In this document: positions 23,122-37,200 of the stretch, piece by piece
Layout of the letters: every line of letters begins with the position of its first letter
Numbering within the stretch: the first letter of the stretch is position 1
Assembly: GCA_963402885.1 (NCBI GenBank)
Contig: OY727102.1
Coordinates: 7,316,001-7,380,000 of the forward strand
DNA: 64,000 nt
From: Antedon bifida
Lineage: Eukaryota > Echinodermata > Crinoidea > Comatulida > Antedonidae
Direction of reading: 5' to 3'
Notes under the pieces: model-generated
Seen by the model: the letters and a program-made list of their open reading frames with translations, nothing else
Database searches by the model: none
What the model was told of the DNA's origin: nothing
Made by a program: the position numbers and the translations under genes

Positions 23122-26100
23122 TTAATCATCAAATGTAATTTTCTTTCCTTGAAAAGGCAAAATCTTGGCTGACTGTTCTTTTTGTTTTCGTTTTGCCTCC
23201 CATGATGGATGTAATTTTTCAACTGGAAGGTTCTTTTGCGGTTTCCTGTTTGACATGGTCCTTTGACCTGACATGGGTGATGAGCTGGAATTTTGCTTTA
23301 CAAATCTGTTCATTCCCTCTGTAAATAAAATGAAAGATTTCTGTTTATTTATTTTATCAGTTAACATTTGCAATTCAAAGACAGAAATCAATACACAGTA
23401 TAATATTTGTGAAGAACACTATACAAACAAAATCATTTTAAGTTGCTTTAAGCTTGGTTCCAGATGCAGGACGTAAGCACACTACTAATCACATTGCGAT
23501 GGATCACCCAAACAGTTGCTTGTGTGATTGGTCAACTAACTTCCATTTCATCCAAGTGGGAACCAAGCTTTACTTCTAAAGCTCTGTTTACACTATCAAA
23601 TTAGTTTGACAAAAAAAGCCCAGATAATGGTAGTGATATGCCCAAATATGGTAGTGATATGACATCATTATATCCATATATGGGCACATCACATTTTTTT
23701 TCTACAATCAATTTGAACACACAAAGGAAAGCATGCGACGTGACAGAAATTTCCAACACATCATCCTGTTGTATTTCATTCCAGCACAATTACTGATGAA
23801 AGATGAATGGGCAGTTAACATCTTCATATCCTAAAAATGTTATATTTCATATCTTATGCTACATATCATTGGCATAATATATTATATAAATTAATGATTT
23901 CTCATTATATAAAATACAGTACCTTTATTACTAAAATCCCTTGTCTCAAGGTCCGGTGGCAGTTCCGAGATTCCAAGAATATTTTTCTCTTTATTCATTG
24001 GTGTAGTTGTACTGTTGGGTCTATCAACAATCGCTGCTTTAGCTTCTGCTGCTCTTTTCTTAAATGCAGATCTTGTGTTTTCTTCAAGTTGTTCCCTTCT
24101 ACCACGCATACCCTTTAATCTGTTCTCTCCTTGCCTACTGTAAATAACAAAAACACCATACACAAAATGTGCCTTTTGATCTACCATAACAAAAATAATA
24201 TTGGTAGTTCCCATAATTAGTAGTTCCCATAATTGGTATATTACATTTGACATTAAGGAGACTACCTACTTTGACCAATCACTGGGTGCCACCAGTGTGC
24301 GTTTTGATTTGTGGCGGTAATTGCAAGCTCATTATGTATAAAGCAGTCAAATCATGTGACAAAATGTTTTTCTTTATGATTAAGCTAAATTGCCGCATTG
24401 CTTGTATCCTTAGGCAAGATACTTTACTTACGTTTGCCTCTCTCCACCCAGGTGTATAATTGGGAACCCGGTTAGATCAAGACACAACTTTGCGCTGATT
24501 ACTAGCTGCATATATGGGAGTATGTTTCCATAGGTGTTTGATCAGGAAATGACTGGGGTAATAATGTTCAGCGCATTGAGAGCTTGCTTATATGCGCTAT
24601 ATAAGAATGAACTATTACTATTATTATTATTATTATTAAATCATTGTTAGAAATTAGACTAGCCAATCACCACAATAAACAAACTTTAATCTTTGCTTGT
24701 GGGCATCAAAGGAGCTAATATTGTTTATTTTACTTTTGTTACCAGCCTTTTGTTTTGGTTTATCATCATATTGTTATTTGTCATGCTATGCCATTATTAG
24801 CAATCCTGATTACGATCACATACAGTAACATCTTTATTTAATCATGACTCTTCTGAGTTCCTTTATCCTATGTTATTAAAACCTAAACATTCACATCCAG
24901 ATCAAACACATCCCTGTACTGAAGTAAATTCTGAAATTCTGTAGCTTTTCACATTGTTATACAACCTACTGTGCTGTAGAGGTAACTTACTATAACTTTA
25001 TTACATTGTAATAATTTCTTACTTTTTATCTTCCTTTTTACTTGATTTTACAGTTTTTCTATTTATCTTGGGTGAACTTGGCCGAGGTAAAACTGCATCT
25101 GATTTGGAGTCATCCTTTTCAATATCACTGCTATCATCTGACGAGCCTCTTATAAAGAAATCTGATGCTTTACTTCCCTCAACCGAATCCTTCTTGTCAA
25201 CTTCTAATGTCCGTTTTAACTGACTTTTCTGTTGTCTTAGAATGGCTTGATCATTTGTGGCATCTTCACTGACATCCGAATCATTTGTATCATCATTACT
25301 ACTATCACTGTGATCACCCTGATCATTATCATCATCACTGCCACTTTCTTTGTTATCACCTTTTACATTAGTATCATCTTTAATATCCATAGATTCAACA
25401 TTAGATTTTTCAATTCCCAAATCCAAAGGTTTCTTTTTTCTTCTTTTTTTCCTGTCAAGTTCTCTTAAATTTAAATTACTAGTCAGTATACCTTGCTCTA
25501 AAAAAACAAGACAAAAAATCATCTGTAACGAATGTACTGAACAGAGTTGTACTTAAGTCGTAACAATGACTTAACCCCTGACATATGACTTAACCCCTGA
25601 CACAATCTATTCCATAAAAGTTACAATACAATTAAAATATGCTACAGAAATATAACCATTTAGCAATGTTACTCTACCTCTGAGTGATTTCACTCTTTCT
25701 TGTATAATTTTATGTTGAACGATTTTAGTTGTTGCTCTTTTCAATGCATCATCCTTTAATAATTAAAAATATTGGTAATAAAACACAATGATACAAGGCA
25801 AAATTACTTAAATCTTAAAGTCTGATTTGTTATTAAACATTTTATAATCATTAATTATTGATTGATGGTATCGAAACTAATTGAACCATAAGAATGTTTG
25901 TGTTTAGGTTTAGGTCTTTAGGTTTAAGTTCTACACAATCTGGAATTACTTATGATGTGTTGTTTTAAAGCCTTGATTAGCTAAGAATATAAATATATTT
26001 CACCATTTATGTATTTGTTTGAAAGTAAAAGAAGGAAGGTGAAAATTGTAACATGATAAAAGTATGAATAAAGTGTACAAATAATGAATGTTTATAATAA

Positions 26101-28020
26101 GTGCGATGGTACAAATATATTTATGAATGAAATTATTTGTAATTGTACTATCGCACGAATATAAAAACATTAATTCTTTTATACATCTAAATCTAATAGA
26201 ACTATTGAACCCCATGTGACCCACAATCATACAATTTAAAATTTATTTACGTATTATTAATTTTAGTCAGCAATATTAGTTTACTGTGATAGGACAGTAA
26301 GATTTATGTCACAACACTATTCTTTAATTACCTCCTGAGATTGAATATCAAAGGATAGCTTGCCAAAGAATGCTTGCCGTGAGATATCATCTGCAACTAA
26401 ATCTTTTATACACTCAAGTTCCTCAAGAAGTCTCTCTACACGTCGCAAATTTTTCCCTATTTGTTGTTCTGTACCCTTCTTTCCTCGCAATTGTTTGACC
26501 TGACGAGACATCTGTCTGATTACCTGGACTTTTACCCTCTTCACAAGTTTTCTCATTAGAACAATCTAAAAGATGAAATTAATAAGAAAGCATAATGTAT
26601 GTTATTATTAATAATTGTAATTATAATTTAAATTATCCTATATGAATTTTATTAAAAATGAATACTTTTAATTAATACTATACAAGGTTATACATTTAAT
26701 TTGTATGGGGCAAACTAGACACATGTTTGTTGTTATGAATGTTTATCTACAGTATATACTGTATGCATAATAAGTATAGTACTGTGTTTAGTTTAGATAA
26801 ATAAGTAATAATAAGGTTCGGACACAAAGTATTTGTGGGTGGGCCTGTGGCGAGGCAAATTTTGTTCACCGGCACCGGAAATGGTACTCTCGCACGTAAA
26901 AGTCATGATAAATGGCACCTCTAGAGTTTGCCAGAAATGACACTCCTAAGCGCGCTAGGAATCAGGAAAACGATCGTTTAATGTGAACGGGAAGTCCCCG
27001 ATAATAAGGTACTTCCAGTACGGTAAACTATGAAATATAATTGTATTTTTAGTCTTTTGTTTGTTAATCTGTTATTGTCATCCAACATTATTTTCATGCT
27101 GATTCTTGTTTTGGAACTGATCCACCAACCAAATGCAAGGAAATTCAGTGCAGCCCAGGGTTTCCCATTTTACTGTATAAACGCGCACACACAACTGTGT
27201 TGTGTGAGTCCACTGTATAATTTGACATTTAGTAATCGTGATTATATAACACCTAAATAAATTCCTTTCATTTGATTCGACGATTGTGGGTCACATGGCG
27301 TTTAAAGGTACTTTTTTTTGTGTACGAAAAATCATTTTGAAATGCGGGACCATCCCCGCACAATGCAAGCGAGACATTTGGTACTATGAAATAACCAAAT
27401 CAAGTAGATGCAGCTTAGACTTTTTTTCTCAAAGAACAATCAATTATTGTAATGCTCTTCTAATTTACTACAGTGGTCAGCGCACCGACTAAAAGTCGTT
27501 TGAAAGTTAATAAAATAGTATTACTGTATTAGTATTATTAACTTTCAAAAACGACTTGATGATAAACGTTGGCATGATAAAAGGGTTTAAGTAAAAGGCT
27601 GCGCCTACTACTTGAAACCGCCCTTGAACTTGAAACCGTAAGTGGTAAAGTAAATATAGGTAACCTAAATACTAGCACTAGCTAGCTTAATTAAGGGGTC
27701 TAGGCCGGGTAGGCCCAGCAGAGTAGGTAGGCCTATAGTTTAAAAAAGGCCTAGCTAGTCCTACTCTAGCCCAGGAGGCCTAGCCTAGTAGAGGCATATA
27801 TATAGGCCTAGCCTACTAGGTCCTAGCCTAGGGCCTAGGCCTATTTATTTTAGGGCCTAGGCCTAGGCTAGGCCTACTACTACTACTAGGCTAGCTAGAG
27901 AGAGTAGACTAGCTATAGCATAGGCCTAGCCTAGAGAACAATTTCGTATCGTTGTTGTTAATTATTAAACGGATAATAAAAGTATAAAAATACCTCATTT
28001 TTTACTTTAGCCCTTTGCAT
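23122..28020 (-). CDS. SRFBP1: SRFBP1 (serum response factor-binding protein 1, BUD22 family)
   Basis: Six minus-strand exons: 27994-28020 (MQRAKVKNE), 26332-26565, 25678-25753, 25023-25497, 23923-24137 and 23122-23318. They encode 407 aa; human is 429. The N terminus has the family pattern RKLVKRVKVQVIRQ, then KGTEQQIGKNLRRVERLLEE (basic, coiled-coil-like). The middle is a long Asp/Ser-rich acidic stretch (SGSDDDNDQGDHSDSSNDD) followed by SSDDSSDIE. The last 25 residues, LHPSWEAKRKQKEQ then FQGKKITFDD, are the diagnostic C-terminal BUD22/SRFBP1 signature. Known relatives are nuclear or nucleolar: yeast Bud22 acts in small-subunit rRNA processing, and the vertebrate protein binds SRF. Its function here is inferred from family. 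It is divergent with RASA1 and convergent with MAP2K5. Confidence 0.93.
23447..23572. mobile_element. Short TIR element F, copy 1
   Basis: Inverted ends are TTTAAGCTTGGTTCCAGATG and CATCCAAGTGGGAACCAAGC. The unit is about 126 bp and lies in SRFBP1 intron 5, directly abutting MITE-A copy 6. A relative is at 45383-45560. Confidence 0.75.
23578..23705. mobile_element. MITE-A copy 6 (right end lost)
   Basis: The left end AAAGCTCTGTTTACACTATC and the interior words are present. The right inverted repeat is missing after ACATTTTTTTTCTAC. It lies in SRFBP1 intron 5. Confidence 0.8.
24392..24638 (+). mobile_element. 5'-truncated tRNA-derived SINE
   Basis: It matches the body of the SINE at 16533-16790 from CCGCATTGCTTGTATCCTTA onward and ends in an (ATT)n tail. 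The tRNA-like head is absent, as expected of an incompletely reverse-transcribed copy. It lies in an SRFBP1 intron. Confidence 0.8.
27493..27557. repeat. Imperfect inverted repeat (21/23-bp arms)
   Basis: 27493-27513 (AAGTCGTTTGAAAGTTAATAA) pairs with 27535-27557; the right arm has two extra bases. It lies in SRFBP1 intron 1. It is either a small MITE remnant or a stable hairpin. Confidence 0.75.
27660..27930. repeat. AGGCCTAG-rich low-complexity tract
   Basis: Dense permutations of AGGCCTAG, CTAGCC and TACTAC lie just inside the first intron of SRFBP1 (donor at 27993). The same word set recurs upstream of MAP2K5 (about 280-480) and at 37105-37150. Confidence 0.75.
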
Positions 28021-28242
28021 TGTTATGTTTTGAGAAATTCAACACTAATGTAGTAATTTATAGCACAGAATGTTTACAGAATGTATTTTTCATTTACGAC
28101 ACTAGCGCCGCCGACACAACAACACACAACACATGTGTCACAAACACACAGCGTGTGAACTCTCAGGTCAGGTCAAGAGGCTATTCCCATGATCCATTCA
28201 CACTAGGAGGAGGAAGGTGGGGCGAAGTTAATTTCAGAAAGT
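28021..28242. promoter_or_regulatory. Shared divergent promoter, SRFBP1 / RASA1
   Basis: Only 222 bp separate the two start codons, which point outward, so both 5' UTRs and the core promoter(s) must lie here or overlap. The stretch is richer in GC and CpG than its surroundings (GCGCCGCCGAC near 28104) and has a CACACAGCGTGTG semi-palindrome near 28145. No TATA box is obvious. Its role is inferred from geometry. Confidence 0.65.
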
Positions 28243-31200
28243 ATGGCTGCGACGATGGCAGCGACGCTAGCTCCGCAGAGCAATGACGATGCGCGGAGTC
28301 GGCTGTTGGCCACCAGTGGTAGCAGTATTGAAGATATTGACCAGCTAGTAGGAATCCAACAAGAAGAATTTGATCCATTTGATGGGAACAATGATCAACC
28401 GGACGAATATGTTGATGCGAATCTGCAAGCTCCTCCCGAGAACGAGTGAGTGTTATCATCTTCACCTCCTACGCTCCAATATTGTCGGGGGGTAAACTTC
28501 CAAAACAATACCACACATGGGCCTAGCTTATAATACCCAAGTCAACATCTTTGTTGGTGGTGTAGGCCTAATAAATATTCCCAGTTTAGCTATAATTGCG
28601 TTGTGTATGTAGGTCTAATTGCAATGTATCATGATGCATGCTAAATAAAAACAATTAACTCCAGAACATCACATGTCTGGACTGCTGCTGTGTTTATGTC
28701 TACGAACTCACTTTATTTAAACAAGAATCAATGTATTGCATGATGTGCTTATTATAATCATGCAAGCCTTTTTTTTTTCTAGTTGTACTACGGCAATCTA
28801 GCAATAGGATGCTGAGATCAAAGCGTTCATTATCTGTGGCTGCGACACGATAAGTTCCATTCCCCTAACGAGGCACTGCGCGCCGCGGAGAATATATGTA
28901 CATAGTACAGTAGTATTATATTGGTATTAGTCGCAGCCAGACATGATCAAAGGACTGTTACAAGTTCATATCTTGGCAAGGCAAGCTCAGTGTTCTGTTG
29001 TTAAATTGCCTTGGTTGTACTAAGCCTTTCCAGGTTACCTAAACTTAATTTTAAACCTAACCATTTAAATGATTTTCAGTTAGAAATTTATGTACTGTAG
29101 TAAAATCACGATGGGCTGATTTTGAATATTAAAGTTTAAAGTCGGTAAACTAATTGATAATGAGAATATAATATTTGTGCCATGAGTGGTTTTTTCTGAT
29201 TTGGATATTCTCAGTCTTTTATCAAGTATATTATATTTCAACAATTATTACAGGGTATCTTTTCTTATAGAGTTTTTAGATGTGATTATTAATATTATTA
29301 TTATACAGTATGAATTTTAAATTTTAACAAAAGAGGATAATATGATATCTTTTTTTTTTCATTATTAAGTACACCTATTATCTACACATTCCATTGAAGT
29401 GTCAATTATTGTGCTTTGATAAAACATGTCATTAATGCGGATATTTATTGAATAGAATTCCTCTTCCTGTTTGTATTTAACAATTCTGCACAAAGAAAGT
29501 ACGGATCCGAAAGTACAATACAATATTTTTGTTTACAAGTTGAAAACTTTTTAAATAAAACTGTTTAAAATAATGATTTCAATGGTGTTTAAGAAACATT
29601 AATTAACCAATCTGAAGTGTTCTTATTTATAATTTATTTTAATTTATTATCCAATAAAATAACATAATCATGTAAAAAAAATACATTTAAATATTATTAT
29701 TTGTTGTTGTAGAGTATATTCTATGTTGATTAATTATGATAAAAAGAGAAAAAAGAAGTTTAGATTTTGACCACTATGACAGACACTACACACTTTGTGG
29801 ACATTGAGTATACAACAAGTATAAGTAAAAACGTATTTAAATTAATGCATTAGTTGTGATTTTTACAAACATTATGATTTTGTTTTTTAAATCATTACAC
29901 TTACAGCCTATTGCAGCTTAAAGATTAATTTTGAGGTCATTCTTGCCTTGAAATCAATAGTCATTATTATTTGTGCCAAAGAGAAACCACTGTATTCACT
30001 GCTGATGATGTTTGTATTAAAAGCCCTGAAGTTCTTGAAAGCCTATAAAGTCAGATTTTAGAGCAAGATTGTATGATGAAACAATGTACACACAAATAAA
30101 ACAAAACTATTGTACAAAAGTATATAAATTAGCATGTGCCAGTACAGCATCATATCAAACGGTCCCTATCCAATAAAGTAGTAAAGGATAGTGCAATTAT
30201 AATTATGGAAATCAATCCATTGTCTTGTTTTGTCATTATTAGATGGTTTATTAGAGATTATTTAAATTTATTCAATCAATTGACAATAACACTGAGAACA
30301 TCTATTAAGATTCCATTCAAAATTTAATTTAAAATTGGTTTCTCAGCTTTGTGTCAATTTGTTTTTTTTGTTTATGTCGTCTCTGGCTGACTCATCCACA
30401 CAGAATATTCTTTAAATCAATTTCTTTTGGAAAGAAACTAGTTCTACTATAATTTTTCTTTAATCGTTTTTCAATAAGATGAACTCATGTCATTTGTGTC
30501 TTTTAAAGAAAACCTAATGTGTTCGCTAAGGTCATACAATCGGAATCTTAGTCATAAAACATGTCTCTAAAATGTTAATGTTCATTAATACTGGTAGTGG
30601 CTGTATTTCTCAATCATATTTAAAGTTAAAGATATAATTGTCCACCTGAAAAAATATTTTTTTAATTTTTTTGTTGTTGAATATGCCATTTTTATGTCAC
30701 ATAGTACTGTAGTTATTCCCTTTGACCAAAAATTGGATGGCATAAAACATTTATTTACCAGAAAAATTAGTCAAATTGTCTGTCAGTCAGACAATGGGGT
30801 TTTTTGTTAAATTTAAGTTTAAGTTTATTTTGTCTTTTTATTAGTGACATTTTTTTGTTTGTTTTTCTATGGAATAGAATAACTTAAAACTTCAAAATCC
30901 GATTTTATATCTTTATTTTTCATGATTTTGTGGGACAATACATCATTAAATAAATATTTAAGAATTTCTTTCTTACTTACTACAGTAGATACGATTTTAC
31001 ATTTTATTTCCCGTACTTTTCACTTAAATTAAATACTGGATCAATTGGTCATTAATATTAATGATTCACTCTAGATTAGAGAAATGTTGAGGGTGTTTCC
31101 CTTAATAGCCTATTTGTAAATATATTTTACCCAATCAATAGACTTATCACACTTATGTATATACTGAATAAACCAAAATTAGCCATTTTTGGAGTTAGAG

Positions 31201-34200
31201 GTACTGTGCTAAGAGCAATTGATCTGAAATAACAATTTTTTTAATGTGATAATTAAATTATATAGTTTTATTGATGTTTAGCTAATAGTGGATTTGCCCA
31301 CACAACAACCAATTTTATTTAAGTTACCTACATACTGTATATAGGTAACCACAGTACATTTTAAAGCTCAAATACAGGCATAAATTTTAAATATTATAAT
31401 ATCTGGTTAATTGTACATAAATCAAATATTTTAAACAGAAATCAAGATGAAAAAACATGACTTTCCCTTAATATGGTCAAATACAAAATTTGGCAAAATT
31501 CTTCCATAAAAACCAGGAAGACTTTTTTTCAGTAGTTAGGTAGTTAATCTAATGTAATAACATGTCTAGAAGGTGAAAAAAGATGGTGGATATACGGTGG
31601 ATAATTTTTGTTATAGCATGAAAATAAAACTCTGAAGTTAATGAAAATACCAGAAATGTAATATTCAAGTTATATTACCTATATTTAGTCATCTGATAAC
31701 ATTTTTTACCATGTTTATTTTTCGTAGCTTTTTAAAATTCCTCTCTATTTACAAAATTTGTGTACACAAGAACAGAAATTTTACTGTGTAATTTGAACTA
31801 TCCCCCACTGATAAGAAAGTGCTTATTTTCAACAAGCTCGTGTAACACAAATAAAATCCCTAAAATGATGAAACATAGGGGAAACTATAGATTGATAATT
31901 ATTGGAATGTATGATCAATAGAAATTTTTTGCCCGCACTAGCCTTTAAGAATCTGGAAAAAATAAAAGTAATTCATTTTGACAATTTGCTTGTTTGTAAT
32001 GGCATTTGTCACATTGATGTTGGAAGAATAGCTAAAGGATAAAACACAGAAAGGTTAATTATTCAAAGTATACATACCCTGAAGTATTATACAGTTATTA
32101 AGGACAAGATACCTCTATTTGGAGCAAATTTATAACTGTAAATGTCAAAATATATTTAATTTTGATCTTTTTGACTATAAATAGTCAATCCAACTTCCCC
32201 TTTCCATAGTGACACAATTAAGGGTCAGGACTCTCCTGATTTACAAGTAAAATTTGATTCATTTTTTTTTTCTAAAATTAAATTTGATTTCTGTAGATGG
32301 TATCATGGACGCCTTGATCGGGCTACCGCTGAAATGCGGCTACAGAATAGCGGCAAGATGGGTGCTTATCTGGTTCGTGAGAGTGAGAGGAAGCCCGGTT
32401 CTTATGTTCTCTCGTACCTTGGAGTGAAAGGAATTAATCATTTTAGGTAAGTTAAGATACTATGTTTACTAATTTAATTATCATTTCTTTCATCATGGTG
32501 ATTGTGATTATTTATTGATTTTTTGAACACATTGAAGTCATAATTAGTTCACATCAGTGACATCACAAACACTAACTACTAGGGTACACATGTGAAATGG
32601 ATTTTGTCATGAAGTGCTGCCACTAATACTTAACCTTAACATACCGATTAATTGCTGCTTAGCACTGGCAGCTATTCATATTCTGCACCGCAATTTGATT
32701 TTTGTCAAGCTTTTCACTGCATAGTCTGGGAGAGGTTTTTTGTCATCCAATGAGAAGCGTTTGATACAGTAGGCATTCTGTTTGTCTTAGGTGGGCCATG
32801 CGTCATCAAAACTATGTCGCGCTAGATCTGTTTGCAGTATTTCCTTGTATTTTGCAATTTCTATTGATAAGATTGTAATTTTAAAAGCTGAATTTTCAGA
32901 CGTACAGTAGCTAACATATATTTTTTTTTTAATGGTTTTTTTTTAGCAAAACACTACAGTGTTTATGTCGCATCATGGCATCACTAACAAATTAATTAAT
33001 CCGATTTGGTGATACAGTACAGTATACTGTACCTGTACTCTGTATTATTATTATTATTATTATGATGGTACAGTATTACCCAATCACAACAGGTAGCATA
33101 CATTAACAATGATCCTTGTGACGTTTTTATTTTTCACATGATCATACATTGTAATGTGTACTGTAAGTAAGATATTTGTCTTCATTGCTATACTATACAA
33201 CTGATACTCAATCCTTAAACTGTCTACTTGATACAATGATATCAACATTTTAATTATGTACTGGAAATATTTTAAAATCATTAATTCAGTGCATATGAAA
33301 AATATATCACATTTGCATATCTGTTTTTATGTTGCTTGTGTTAAATTGATGTGTTTGTAGAATTCATTAAATACCCTGTACACTCTATTGTGACCCCATC
33401 ATTACATGTTTAAACCACCTGTTTCCTGACATGATAAAATCAAAATAACTAGCTTATGTACCATTCTTATAAAACAAGCAAATCAATTTTAATATTGGAA
33501 TAATTTATTATAGTAAAAAATATAATACATTTATGTTTTCTATTATAAAATCACATAAAATTAGAAAAATTTAAAAAACCTTTTAAGATGTGTATATATG
33601 CAACCAAAATATGATTGAATAATTATCAAATCTTCTTTTAATTAATTTCGTTTTTTTGATAATCTTAATTATTTAAAGCTTTAAAATAATGAATTTATAT
33701 GTAATTTGATTCTGTAAAGGAGCACCGTGTGTCGGAGTGTAACAGTATGTTGAATTATTATTGCACTTTGCAGTTGCTATGCAGATGTAGATACAAGTTG
33801 AAAATATAAAATAAATATCTGTAATGATAAAATTAATAACAAAACAGATATTTATTGTTCTTCTTTAGAATACTAAATGAAAAGTGAAGCAAATGTATTG
33901 GCTCTTAAAATTAAAATCTTTGTTTGGTGATGGCCTATTAATAATTATCCTAAATAATATAATGTGGTTTTGAACTTGTTTGGGTTTTTTTTTTTTTTCA
34001 AGTTAAAAAGGCTTGCTTTTTTCAAACATACAACATTGTGTGTTTTTATTTAAATAACATGATACAGTATTAAAACAATGTTTGTTGTTAATTGTTCATT
34101 GATATACAGTTACTACTACTATTTACTATATATATATATACTATAGGTATTATCAATTGTCTGGTTAAAAATTAACATACTAAGCTTAAATGCACTATGA

Positions 34201-37200
34201 TGAATGTCCTTGAAATAATTATTTTAATAATCCAATTATATATTGGTGTTTTTCACATGATATTAATTCACTGACATTCATGAATTAGATACTAGAAAGT
34301 GAGCAGTAAATAGTTTAAATGTTTACATCATTAGTATGGAATGAAGCCTAATGATTACATGCCATAAATTATGTAGTTTCATACTCATAATCACCATGTC
34401 AAGTGATGAGATTCTGTGGCCAATAGTTGCCAGTCTGGATCATGAGCTACTTCTATGGAGGCAGTGCTTGCATAATCAGTTGCCCGAGGTCCCACACCAA
34501 CCAAATATTCACACTGGACAAGTACAGTATTTGACTTAAAAAGGTCTGTCCCGATGGGCAATCTTATAAAATCAAACAGATTTAACATAACCTAACATTT
34601 TGAGGCTGAAGAAAAGCAACAGAAAAATAAGATGGCCAGAACCAGTCAGTGTATAAAATTGATTAGTCTGGGCTCGGAGACGGGAGTTTTTTGTTAATAT
34701 TAGTAAAAATATAAATATTTTTGCATGTTACGTTTTAGACAATGTGTACTTGGGTACATTGATGAAAGTTTTTGAAGGCTAGAAATTATTTTATATGCCT
34801 AGTAGTCTGGTAAACATTTGATGGGATGGGTATATAGCCAAATACAGTATGAAAGCCTACGTCATTCTTATCGGATGTTTGCCGTCTGCAAATCGATTTC
34901 TATACGTGTTTCACAAGTCTGTATTTTCAGACAAAAATTGCGGTCGAAATAAAAGCAAATAAATAAAAAAAAAGACAATAAATACAGACTTGGGGCAAGT
35001 CTAAAAATTGATATACAAATTACAAAAGATTTTAAAACAATTTTGTTTAAAATATTGATAACACAATTTATTTATTAAGGATGTTCAGTTGTAATGTTAT
35101 GAACCACATAGTATACTTTAACAGTAGATGTCTTTTACCAGCCTACTGTATAGACAGATATTCGTAATGAAAAGCAGTGATAATCGAAGGCATTACAGCC
35201 GTTGTATTGATCTAGGAGTCTAATATGTTTCACACAGGCGCCAACCATTAGGCCTCAAGCTAAAAGACGTTGACACAATTATATTGCCTATCTCTGTCCA
35301 TGGAGGATGTTATTTCAGAATAAACTTCTTTAATAAATGAATATACAGTACTTTTACTCTTCTGTTCTATTTTGTGCTTAAAGACACTAGAGCTACGTTT
35401 TTTTTTACCTAATTTAAGGTCACACACTACATTTTATGTAAAAATAATACTAACTGTTTAGATGTATTGCGATATTTGTTTTCATCTTAACGGTCAAATT
35501 TTTTGTCTTTAATGATGAAGTAAAAAGCCTATAAAACTGTACTGTACCCATATTGTGTACAACATTTTATCATGACATTCTTTAGGCACACAAAGAAGCC
35601 GATTTAATTGTTATTAGTTATTGTCAGTTGTCTGTCATTGTCAGTGACAAATAAACGAATAATGATGTAACAACAATTTACACACTATTGCATTGTTATA
35701 ATGTGGACATATTAAAGGTTGACATTCCTCTATTAAAAGCAAGTGGACAGTATCAATTGATGTTTATGGTATCATAAATAATTCCTATTTGTGATATGGT
35801 ATACCATGGAGGAATAATTGTTATTTTGTAATATCTTAACATTCTAGGAGAATAATGGCCTTTAAAAAAACACATTTTTGCCCTAAACAACACCTGCGTT
35901 ATTGATAAAAATCATTAGCTTATTAATGACCTTGATGTATGGGCACTCAGCTGTTTTTAGCCCTTTGATCTCTTGTTTGGATGTACATGGATTATATTTA
36001 GTCTAGACTTTAATACCATTTAATCCTAATAAGCATTAATAGTATAACATTAATATAACAATACATTATCGTTTTGTTTTAATAATTCTTCTAAAATTCT
36101 ATAAAACAAAATGGTGGATTTTAACTTTTAAATCACAAAATTCCATTGTAAAAAAATATCTTAAAATTAGAGTATTGATAGTGGGCTTTTTTATTTTTGT
36201 CTGTTTAAATAGTATGTTATTGTTTTCAAGACTGTTTTGTGTCAGGTTTACTATACAGTAGCTAACAAAACAGTTTAATTATAATAATATGGTCCAGTGA
36301 TTTTGAAACTTGTCCAGACTTGCTTGTTTTTAAATGACAAGCAATTTGTTTGGAATAATTTGCTTATCTCAAATTTGTATTTGTCACTGTCACTAGTGTC
36401 AGAGTTTTTCACAGTGTTATCATGAAGTACTACAGTAACTAGGCTACGCTATCCATGAAAAGCATGTGTGTGAATTTTCAATTATTTTGATCATTATACT
36501 GCTTTTTTAAATAAAAAATGAAAGGCCTAGCTTATTTTATTCTTATTTGGTCATATAACAAATAACCATTATGTTTGGTTGGTACTGTAGTGCTATTAAG
36601 AGTGAATCTACAGTAATATTAATTATCTAGTCCCATTTTGTTTTGTTAATTTATTTAGTTTATACTGTAGAGGACGGTAAAATAAAACATGTTTTTTAAA
36701 GCCCCATTCCCTACGTTTTTTAGATCTAATTTAAGATCACAAACTATATTTAATGTAAAAATAATACTATATGGTCCTATTGCGATAACTTTCTTCGTCT
36801 TTAAACGGTTAAAAATGTGAAAAATAAGTCGATTCTAATAATTATAGCGGCCCGCTATAAATGCCAAAATGCATTGCGCGCGGATTGATTTTTTTGTTTT
36901 TCACCTGTAATTCGCCCACTTTTCGATCGATCGTGAGGCCAAAACAAATGGAAGACTCCTAACTTTTCAGCGAAAATACCGGGTTTTCCCCAATTTGTAT
37001 CAACGGAGTCTGGCAAAAATAGAAAGACAATTTAATGCAGCAACTATACAACGTCAGGCTAGGTATATAGCTAGCGTACGATGTTCGTACGTTACCGATG
37101 TTTACCAGCTAGGCCTACAAAACTAAGCCTAGCTAGGCTAGGCCTAAGACCATCCACGAGAGGTCGATCGCCGCGAGCTACTTAGGTAGTGCATTGTTTC

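Noticed and set aside
25247..25556. Plus-strand Ile/Thr-rich open frames
   Set aside because: They are antisense shadows of the acidic Asp/Ser repeat-rich SRFBP1 exon 4.
27030..27492. Two plus-strand frames in SRFBP1 intron 1
   Set aside because: Low-complexity hydrophobic translations without family features or splice support.
34351..34588. Overlapping open frames on both strands in RASA1 intron 2
   Set aside because: No recognisable domain, no consistent splice sites; probably an old repeat fragment.
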